Below the pieces are notes generated by a model. The model did not search any database. It was not told the DNA's origin and saw nothing but the letters and a program-made list of their open reading frames with translations. From Dryomyza anilis (lineage: Eukaryota > Arthropoda > Insecta > Diptera > Dryomyzidae): 64,000 bases of DNA. Positions 26,901 to 38,900 of this stretch are shown in pieces. The stretch's first letter is position 1, and every line of letters begins with the position of its first letter. The stretch spans positions 6,672,630 to 6,736,629 of the forward strand of contig OX638131.1 of the NCBI GenBank assembly GCA_951804985.1. Direction: 5' to 3'. Position numbers and translations under genes: made by a program.

Positions 26901-29900
26901 TATTCGTTGTGCTGAGCCACTGCCAGCAATAGGCATTTGCATTTTATTTATTTTATTGACTCTTGTTCTCAATCGTTTACGCAGGAACAATCTGGGACCT
27001 ATATGTATTCTTTATGAAATATTTTCACTTATAACATGATAGTATTAATGAACATCTTCATTTTTAAATTTCGATGTAATACGCATTAAACAAAAAACAT
27101 ATTCGGTTGTCTCAACTGATAAGTCGTTTCTTATATCCAAATTTAGATCAGTTATAGAATAATAAGTTTTAGAAATATTTGTACTTCCAACAAACAATTC
27201 GTATAAAGTTCATTTTAAATTTCTTTTTTTTTTTTTTTATATATAGTTGATTGCTACAACAATTTTTTTTTTCCAAAATAATGCTGAAAATTTTCTGTCT
27301 GTTTTAGAAATATTTAGTTTCTATTTTCATAAAGTAAAAGATGCATAAACAAATAATATAAATTTGAAGCGCCCAACGAACTTATTCGGGTCTCTCAACT
27401 GATCTGAATTGTAATTTGTTCTATATTTAATTTAGAAGAGTTTTAAACAATTTGTTCTTTACACACGATGGTATTTTATAGCACTTCCAAGAAACAATTT
27501 GTAGAAATTTCATATTAAACGCATGGAGTTAGTTGTTACAACTAACCTTATCTTTCTTACAACCGCAAGGCGACAGAGTTTCTTTTTAGGGTGTATAGAC
27601 AAAACATTATTAAGTACTATTGAGGTTCAGTTTATCAGTGCAAGTTTAAACTTTTCATCTTCTGAAAATGGGTTATGTTTCCTAAACAAAATGGCCGAAT
27701 ATCGTTGTATGTTATAGACAGTAAAGTATTAATATGACATTTAAAATATTTGTTAAATGTTGACTAAAGACGAAATAACATCTAGCTTAAACTAAGTTTA
27801 ATTTAAAGGAGTGACTAAAAAACTGAACCTCAAAGTATTATTCAAAATTCAAAGTACAAAGTGTGGGTTTTAGAGTTTAAATAAGTATTAGCCACATCTA
27901 AAAATAATGATAATGAACCAAGACGAATTCAACAAATGATAAACGAAAACATTAGGTAATTATAGCATAACACAATCATAATATTTTTATTAACAATATA
28001 TATATACATTGCCATATCTTCGAATATCCAATTTTCGGGAAATTCTGTACGTTGTTTAATGGCAATATCGGTGAAATGAACCTTATTTGTCCAGCTTGCA
28101 CTAACTGGTCTGGCCATAGCACCAGCACCACCAAATATACGATCAGAGTCCATCATTGAACTTGCAGAATACATATACATTATTTGTGGATAATCTAGAA
28201 TTTCATCTAGAATTATTTTTTTTTTAACACAAGGATTTTCAACTTTTGATTATGTGGGACAATCACATTCGAACATTTTAAATTCATATTTCCAAATATT
28301 ATAAAAATATAGTCTTCTAAATACCAGAAAGAACCTACAAAAGGTTTTTTGTTTAAGTTTTTATTTCTATTAATTGCTTTTTTCTATATAATTTACACTT
28401 TATACTAGCTTTCATTAGGTTAGGGTGGTGGTTTAAAACTCACATATGTAGATCAACTAGGCCCGTAGCGAAACCACAAATTCTCTGTTTTCACAGTATT
28501 ATTTAAGACCTTGGTTCCTGTTCAGTTGGAATGTTACAGTCCTTTCTTTATTGTAATTTGACCATTTTTTCTTAAGACTCGATATAAATAAAGTCATAGA
28601 AATGACATATCGACAGTGAAATGTCAAAGGGGCGAATGTGCATTTTTAAAAGTATTGGAAAATCCCATTATATAGTTTGAATCTAAAAATTAGTAAAAAT
28701 TATTTAAATAAATTATTTTTTGTTATTTTGTTTTATTCATCAATAAGCATAACGTATATAAAATATCTATTAATTTGGACAACTTACAGAATTATAAATG
28801 CGGATTTTGTGTGGCTATATCCTGACCAAAACTCTAATATTTTTTGTTTTTTTGCCATAACTTTTCATGGGTACAAGATCAAATAGTATTGTAAAGCCAA
28901 TAATTGTTCGCTTCAAAGCATCTATCGACTGACATCATTATTTAAAAGTTATTTTTGAATAATTTTTTTAATTTTTGTTATTTGTAAGAAAAATTGACAA
29001 ATTATTTTTAAATGCTGATGCCAATCGATAGATGCTTTAACAACACACAATTCATGTCTTTACACCACTATTTGATCTTGTACTAATAAAAAGTTATCGC
29101 TGGCAAATAGCAAAATTCGAAAAATTGAAAATCTTGTCTTGCCAAAGGGTCGAAATCTATTCGTTTTTATGTCATAACTTTTTATTGGTACAAGATAAAA
29201 TAGTTATGTAAAGCAATTAATTGTTTCTTTTTAAAGCACCTATCGGATGGCATCGATTTTTAATACGAATCGAAAGGCTCTTTAAAAACAAACAATTAAT
29301 GCCTTCACACCCCTAATTTATCTTATACTAATAAAAAGTGATGGCAAATAAACGAATAGATTCGTTCTTTTGGCAATATTTTCAAATTCGCCCTTTTGGT
29401 TTTGTCTTTTGTGGCTAAAATATGCACAAAAATCATATACGATTTTGACACAGTATACTTGAGGAAAAACTACATTAAAAGATGTAAAAAAGCGCATATC
29501 TCATATTACACATTCGCCCCTTTGTCATGATAGTGACAAAGGTTTAAATAATAATAGTTTTGGCTCTACAGTCCCGAAAAACTTAGGCCGAGCCATTTCA
29601 GCTATGCGTGGGACCTACAGTTTTATACCGACTCCGTCGGGGTGAGACTTTTTTTTCATAGGAAATGTTTTACTCGCCTATGTTTGCCATTGACTGGCAA
29701 CAAAAAAAAATATGAAATTATGTTGTTAAGCTCCGGCTCAGATTGGAACTGTGATATGGGATCTTTCGGCTCTAAATTCAACGCACTAACCGTTGAACGG
29801 AATAAGGTTTAAATACTTTTATATCATGGCAAATATCTAAGAATCCAGTAATGCTTTGCATTTAAAAGAAACCCGTAGTTGCAAAAGTCCATTTAATCGA

Positions 29901-32900
29901 ACCGATTTTACTAGAACATTTGAACATGTATAGAACATTTATTGCAAATTTCCCTAACCCATAAACCATATTTAAAATAATCATTTTATTAAAAAGAATA
30001 TATATATGAATAATTTATTGTACGAGCGTGAATTAGAAAAATCGATTATTAATTTGAATTTTAAAAATTTCTGCAAAATTTCTGAAAATTTATTTATGAA
30101 TTATAGCATTAAAATTGTTATTATGCTTGGCGGCTGTTAAAAAAAAATATATATATTTAAAATATAATATTAACCAATTCTCAGTTGGTGACTCAATTAC
30201 TTTGTGCTATTCTCAAAAATCCATAGTTCCGAAAAACTTCGTCGAAATTTATGCGATTCTTCACTCAGTCGTTCTATGAAATTTTCTTTATTCGAATAAA
30301 AGGACCCTGTCGTTTCGCCAAACCTATTCCCGATCAGAATTTGCACTTAAAATACTTTTTGCTATTATTATCAATATTATTTAAATAAAACATGACAGAA
30401 GTTAATGAAAAATTTGGTGGTGAGTGGTGAAATATGTTTTATAATGAACGGACTATACAAAAAAATCAGACAACAATTTTTATATGCAAATTGCTAGACA
30501 GTGACGATACAATTCTTTAAAATAGCTATATATTTTTTTTGTATTTACTTAAATTCGTTTTGGAAAATCCAATTTTCAATAAATTCTTTGCGAATTTTTA
30601 GTGGTATTGACGATGGTCGTTGGGTTCCTGCTGCTGCATATTGGATGGAGTTTGATATTGGTTGGTAGTTTACAGGTCTTGAGTGAGCCGTACTTTTAAA
30701 ACTATTTGAAACCATATTAACACCATATTGTGGGGATGGTCCTCGTGGAAATGCATAGAATATTCTACGTACTTTATATAAATACATAAAATAAAATATT
30801 ACTAAAGTAAAATTGAACATATAGTACGAAAGAACAGATGTAACGAAACGTTTAGGTTACTTTATAGCAATTTTTATACGAAGTGACTCTAAAAGAAGCG
30901 TCAGGCAGTCATACGATTCGTTTTCTATTATAAAGCCGATAGTATTGCTGGAATACTATAATATTCTTTGAAACTTATAGATTTAGATATATAATTCATA
31001 AAGATTTATATCGATTTATAAATTTATGCATAGATGATGGATGATGTTTGAACAATTTGAGTAAAACGGACAAATGTCTGACATACTTTAATTTTTGTTT
31101 TATTATTTGAGTATTTTTTAATTATTATTAAAATAAAACATGACAGAATTTAATGATGTGAGATTAAATATGTTTTTTAATGATCGGACTATACAAAAAA
31201 AACACAATTAATTTTTTCAACATATGCAGACAGGTCATATACAATAGGGTAACTATATATATTTTGTATTTACTTAAACTCATTTTGGAAAATCCAATTT
31301 TCAATAAATTCTTTGCGAATTGTTAGTGGTATTGATGGTCGTTGGATTACTGGTCGATGTGCTGCTGCCGCTGAATATTGGGGGCGGTGGGGGTTTGAGT
31401 GGTAGCTGAGTGGTACTGCTGAGGAGGTCGTTCTTGGAGAACTAAATGAAACCCTATTAACATCAAAACGTGTGTACGGTCGTCGTGGTGTCATATATAA
31501 CCTTCTACGAACTTCATAAAATATTAAATTAAATAAGCTTCATACTAAGAAACATAGTTTTGGTGAAATATAATTAGCGTATTCACAGTTCATCGTTAAA
31601 ACCTTATATGATATTCGTACCATGTAGTATATATACGATACGATAACACAGAAAAGTCAATTTGTTGTTGCATCTCTTATAAAAGTGAAATACCACAAGT
31701 GTTGTATTTGAGAATAGCCCTGAGGCATGTTTTTTGGTGTCGTATTTTGTGAAATGAAAAATAAATTGTGAAATTAATGACAAATAGTGCACATAAAAGC
31801 TTAATTTATTTGTATTTCTTTTAAAATCGAGGAATATTAATGATAATTTCAAAAAATACTAATTTTATAAGAATCAGCTGCATTTAGTTGATGCAACATT
31901 TTAACAAGCAGAAAAGTGGTGCGCACAGTTCAATTGCGATACTGTCATAGTCGTCAATGTCGTACCAATACCATGAAACTGTGAATACGCTAAATAAATA
32001 TTTTTTGTAAATTTATAAATCAATTAATGATGTTGTGTTGGATGTTTGGACAATTTGAATAAAACAGACAAATGCTAGACAGTCAAATAACTTTAAATGA
32101 TTGTATTAAACTTTACAATATGTAGGTGTTACATACTTTTCAAAATTTGTGTAAATTCAATTTTCTGTGAAAATGTTGCACACTTTTATGGTATTAAGTT
32201 TTACTGGTTTATTGAAGAATTTGATATAAAAGTGATTATTCGCTGTAAATGTGATTGGCTTTACACCGAATAAAAGAGGTATGAGCACAAAATTTGGACC
32301 TATTGCGGAAGAAAATTTGTTAAATATAATAACAATCACCAATTCTTGTAAAAATGAATAATAAATATTTGCAAGAAGATGTTGGATTGGGGTATTGAAC
32401 TCAAAACTGACACCACAAAAATATTTATAACATTAGAAAGTGATTGTATACTTTTCAAAAGTTTCAAATACAAAAAAAAACTGAAAGTGGTTTGCGTGAA
32501 TTTACGAAGATTTCCACTTTAAAAGAAAATTGTGCTTAAATATTAATGGTGCTTAAATACTAAAGTGGTACGAGCAGAGCATTTTTACAATTTATAAAAA
32601 TAAATTGAAATATGTAAGAGCAATCATTAGTTTTTCATAAATTTAATAATAAATATTTGGAATATGATATTGGCTTGGTATATAGAACTCAAAACAGACA
32701 CCATGAAAATATTTACTACATTAGAGAGTGACAAGATTAGAAAATGTTTATATACTTTTTAAAATTTACAAATATCCAATTTTCTGGAAATTCTGTGCGT
32801 AGTTTTATTTCAATTTCTTCGTCGTCAGATTCAGAGAATACACGTATATCAATAATATCGTCGGAAGCAACTGTGTATTGAGTTAAATAAAATAAAAAAT

Positions 32901-35900
32901 GAAAAATTGTGTATAGTAAAATATAGAGTATATAAATTAAACTGAATATACCCACAAACCTTTTGACAATAATTTTTAAATTCGATATAATAATGATATA
33001 TTTTAAATATAAAAAACAAAATATTTGAAAATTTAATAGTATCTTTTTAATTTTTATCAAAAAATAAAATTTTCTTAACAAATAAAATTGGTTTATCGAA
33101 AATTAATCCATTTACGATGTCATCTCGATATCTATAACGACAAAAACAACGATATCATTTTAGATAGTTTCGTTTTTATCGAAAACCCTATCGTTTTCGT
33201 ATCATTATAGATTATCGAAAACGACAATTTGAAGCTATAAACGATATCGTTTCGTATCGTATCGTAAAATTATCGTTTGGTTTGCTGGGTTAGTAGCAAT
33301 TGTCATTCCGTATTATCAAGCCATTCCTGGGGTTTCGGACGGGACATTCGTACGTTTAAAACTTTAATATCTCGAAGAAAAATTACTGAATTTACTTTGT
33401 GCTAGTAGTATTTGAATAGAACTAAACACCAGCAAAAAATTAGAGAATTCTATACGGTAGATCAAAAGATATAAATGAAATAGTGGGTGTTTGGACGGAA
33501 AGAAAAACGGAAGTGCATATCGAGGTTCATATGAAAATTCCAAAGAGTCAGCAGCGTACAAAATTTTTTTTGAAATATTTTAAAAAATAGTTGAAATCAT
33601 GTACTTTCACTTTGCTCCTAAAGTTTATAGTTTTTTCATAAAAAATCACAGAAAAATTCAGGACGGGAAAAAAAAAATTCCGAATGGAAATTATCAGTAC
33701 GGTTTTTATTCTAAACATTTTTTTTGCGTACAATATATTTTTTTCAAATATTACGGAACATAGCTGAGATAATTTACTTTATTTTTGTATATATGCATTT
33801 TGTTAATAAAGTTTACAGTTATTTCGTAATAAATCGCAGAATAATTTCGGAAGTTCCGTATGGAAATTTGCACTACGATTTTTTTGCTAAAAAAATTTTA
33901 TATCTGACATGATTAATAATCATAATTACGAAATAAAAAGTAATGTACGAATTGAATTTCCAAATGTTTTTTAAAGTTTTTAATTTTTTTTAATGTTTTA
34001 TACACTTGTGGACGTAACAGACTTCAATTTACTATCAAAAATGTTCTAGAATTACTAGGAAATCGATGTTTACATTTTTGAAAATACCGACTGAACTCAG
34101 ATTTAAAAACAGAGGACTCAACTCTTTAAAAAATGCTGTTAGTTTTATATTATAATAAATGTATCTTTTTGATTTCGTAAATCACAATAGGACACCCTTA
34201 TACAAAAATCAAAATTTGTCCCTTATTTTAATTTCAATGCTTATTTTTAAGCTATAGAAATATTTATTAAGGTTGTCTGAAAAAACAGAAAATAATATTT
34301 TGTATCTGTATGCCATTCAAGTTAGGTTTGTTCATCTAAAAAAAATATCTATGGTTTGGTCGATTTACTAAATCGAATCGTTACATAGATGTTTTCCGAT
34401 GTGTCGTACACAAACATCGATGTTTTCGATGTATCGAATGAACAATTATTAGGTAAATAATTTAAATGATGAAGATTTTATAAGATTTTATATGTCAAAT
34501 AACCAAAAAAAAAAATTAATATAAATAAGTGTTTGACTTGAAACATTTTCTTATTATACAAAATAATTAAGGCGCTGGGAATCAAAAAAGTCTAAGTCCA
34601 TGTTATGTCATTTTGAGAAAAACACGAAAACCATGTATGAAGCAAAAGGTTATTTAAAGTGTTTATTTTCAAATAGAATAATTTTAAATAAATAATTAAA
34701 TTTATCTAGTTTCGATTTGAAAATATGAATTTAACAGTGATTCGATATATCGAAAAAATACATCGATGTATCGAATAGATTCTGAGGCTTATATTACATC
34801 GGAAAACAGTGATTTATCGATGCAATATATCGAGTGTTTACAAAACATCGATGTATTTTGGACATGCCTATTTCAAGTTAGTTAATTTGGTTACACAAAT
34901 TATATAAAATAAAAATCGGTATATTTACATGTACTCAACGTACATGAAAAAAAAATTGGTGTATTTAAATATGCAGAGCCCATAATATGCAAGAATGTTT
35001 ATAATAAATATACTTCCCACTATATTTTTGATACCTATTTTCGGAAATAACGATTGGGAAAGAAATGGAAAAAGTTGCCAAAAACATAAATCATGAAAAA
35101 AAATACACAAATTACATATATACCTAATAAACTTAATTTAGAAATAGTATTTCATTTTTTATAACATATGCAGATTGCTAGACGGACACATTTGATGGAG
35201 ATTTAATATTTTTTCGATATTTACGTTATTTCATTTTGGAAAATCCAATTTTCGATAAATTCTTTGCGTATTTTTGGTACAATTGTTGGCGGTTTATAAG
35301 GTGTCGTTGGTGGTTTATATTGGACGTTTATGGAATAGTGATTTATGGATGCTGAGAAGGCCATTCGATGAGAATAAACATTTTCTTCTGAATAATCATT
35401 TTCTTCCAAATAATCATCATAATACTGTCTTTGCCCAAAAATATTGTTCATATTTGTCGATTCAAACCAGCTATCATCTTAATATAAATATATAATGTGT
35501 ATTAAATTAACAGCTCAATAAATAATACTTGATGTTTGGACAATTTAAAAAAATAAATTATAAAAAACAGACAAATGCTAGACAAATAACTATAATAAAC
35601 TTCAAAATATGTAGATGTTACCTACTTTTCAAAATTTGTGTAAATCCAATTTTCTGCGAAAATGTTGCGTACTTTTATGGTATTATGTTTTACTGGTTTA
35701 TCAAAGGTTTCGATGTAAATGTGATCAAATGACATTCCACCAAATAAAAGTGGTACGAGCAGTAAATTTTTACCTATTAATAAAATATAACTGTAAAATG
35801 AACAATCACCAATAAAATCAATGATTTCTAATATCATCATTAATTCATGTAAAAATGGGTAATATATATTTGGAAAATGATGTTGGGTGGGGGATATAAA

Positions 35901-38900
35901 ACTCAAAACAGACAATATTCACTACATTATGTTTTACTGATTTGTCAAAGGATTCGATGTAAATGTGAAAAAATCAATCCATCGCATAAAAGTGGTACGG
36001 GCAGTAAATTTTTATCATTTGTGAGGAAAATTTATGATATATAATGGTAAAATGAATAATCACCAATAAAATGAATGATTTCTAATATCATCATTGATTC
36101 ATGTAAAAATAGATAGTGCATATTTGGAATAGGATGTTGGGTTGGTGATATCAAACTCAAAACAGACAATATTCATTATGTTTTAATGGTTTGTCAAAGG
36201 ATTCGATGTAAATGTGAAAAAATCATTTCAACGCATAAACTGAAATTGGTAAAATTTATGTTATATAATGGTAAAATGAATAATACCCAATAAAATGAAT
36301 GATTTCTAATATCATCATTAATTCATGTAAAATTTGATAATGCATATTTGGAATATGATATTGGGTTGGGGATATCAAACTCAAAACAGACCATATTCAC
36401 TACATTATAGCGTTGTATGTTTATATATACTTTTCAAAATTGTCAAATATCCAATTTTCTGGAAATTCTTTGCGTGGATTTACGACAAATTCTTCGTTAA
36501 AAATTTTATTTTCATCAGCAGGTCTCTCTTTTCGTTTGTTGTTTTCCAGAGATATCCAATAGTTGTTAAATTCAAATTCGTCAGATTCGGAGTCAATACG
36601 TAAATCAATAAAATCGTACAGAATAACTGTATATTGAGTTAAATGAAAAAAAAAAAAACGTTGAAAACATTTATATAGAAATTAAATTAAACTGAATATA
36701 GTCACAATAATAATTCAATAGACGTAGAAATATTAATTGCATATTACCAAATTTATGAATTCGACCAATTAAAAATTTTGAAATTTTAAATAACAAAATA
36801 TACTTTAATTAACAAATAATACTATACTTTTGGTACTTAATTTCGGTAATGTCGCTTGCGAATGAAATGGATTGCCAAATTGCCAAAAACATAAATCATG
36901 AAAACATTACACAAATTACATAAATGTATATCTTAAATTTATATTAGAAATGGTATTACATATTTTTATAACATATGCAGTTTGCTAGACGGACACATTT
37001 TGCTGAGAATTCGTATTTTTTCGATATTTACGTTATCTCATTTTGGAAAATCCAATTTTCATTAAATTCTTTGCGTATTTTCGGGAGAATTTCTGCCGGT
37101 TCATATGGTGTCGCTATTAATTGAACGTTTGTGGAATGGTGATCCATGGGTTCTGAGTGGGCCATAAAATTAGATATTTCATTTTCATCGTCATTATATT
37201 GTTTTCGATTTGAAATAGGATTCTTACTAAACGATTTAAAGTATGGAAATCGTCTGGGTTCTACATATAAAAGTATAATGTATTAGATTATTACATCAAT
37301 AAGTAAAACTTGATGTTTGGACAATTAAAAAAAAATACTAATAAATGCCTAACAAATAATTTTAACTTATTTTAGCAAATTTCAAAATATGTAGGTGTTG
37401 TATCGTCGACAAAACGGCAATACCGCATGCAAAAAATATCGTCTAAATCTGACTTATAATTCGGTTTTAATTGATATTTTAATCAGATAAATAAGAAAAA
37501 TCCCATTATAAACTATGGCATATTTAATTTTGAATAAAGTAAGTGCAGAATAAAGAACCAAACAGTTATTTTTTCTTCTGTAAAATTCATCTTGCAGTCG
37601 ATATTCGAAATTGTAGATAGGCAGTATTGCAGTACACAGAAAAAAAATGTACGTCATATTGATGAATTCCGTTCTTCAAACCATGATTCATTGTATTGAA
37701 GAACCATTCATAATATTAATTAAAAAATATTTTATTCATAAAAATTATGAACAAATTCATTAATATGACGATTCAAATTAATTCTATTGAATACTTCGTT
37801 CTTCATTATGATGTTTGATAGTACGAATAATTTCATGTATTCATCAATATGTCATTTAATGAACGGTGGTATCAGTATGATGAATCTGGTAATTGGTGAA
37901 AAAATTCATAATATTTATGAATAAATTCATCATATTTATGAATAAATTCATCATTTTCTGTGTATCATACTTTGGTGGAACTTCCGTTTTACTGTTTTAT
38001 CAAAAGATTTAATGAAAATGTGATGAAATGACATTGACATTTCACCAAATAAACGTGGTCCGTTCTTCAACCCATGATTCATTGTAATGAAGAACCATTC
38101 ATAATATTAATGACTAATGCCATCAATGTTATGAATGCTATCATAAATATGAAGAACGATTGGAAACGGTCGAAAATGTGGTCTTCATTATGATGAACTG
38201 TATGTGAAGCATACGTTTCATCATATAATGAACCAAAACATAAAATACAACATATATGTTCATCATATTGAAGAACGCTGTTCATTAAACCAACTTTCTA
38301 TCAATATATTTTTTTTCGTTCATTTTTTGCCGTACTTCTCAGTTCTCAAGTAGTTCTTGTATGTGACTTCTTATATAATGCTTGCTCGACATGCATAAAT
38401 TAGTTTGTTTTATAATATATTTATTATAATTACTACTTTTTATAAATAAAAAGTTATATTTATATAAAATATATTTTTGATAAAAAATGTTTATTTTTCT
38501 AAAAAAAAAATTTTTCGAACAAATTTTTTTTCGAACAATTTAATTTTCCAAAAAACATTTTTTTTCGAACAATTTTTTTTTTGGAATATTTTTTTCGGAT
38601 AATTTTTTTAAAATGTTTTTTACTGTTATGTTTTAAATAAAATTAAAAAAAAAAAATTTTGAAAAAATATTATTAACAAATTCATCAATATGACAATTCA
38701 AAGTCATTGTATTGAATATTTTGTTCATATATATAATAAATGAACGGTGTTATCAATATGATGAATCTGGTAGTTGGTGAAAAAATTCATAATTTTTATG
38801 AATAAAATCATCATATTGAAGAATTTTTTTTCTGTGTAGCAAATTTTTACCTATTATGTGGCAATTTTGAAAAATGTATAGAAATAAGAAAAATTAGTAA

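Noticed and set aside
29830..29880. A possible further cassette end ('aagaatccagtaatgc')
   Set aside because: The minus strand gives only a weak Trp-Ile match, no donor in phase 2 and no open variable segment.
32137..32299. TGA in pseudo-cassette E11 as selenocysteine or read-through
   Set aside because: All intact relatives have Trp (TGG) there, a single-base change explains it, and no selenocysteine context is known in TEPs.
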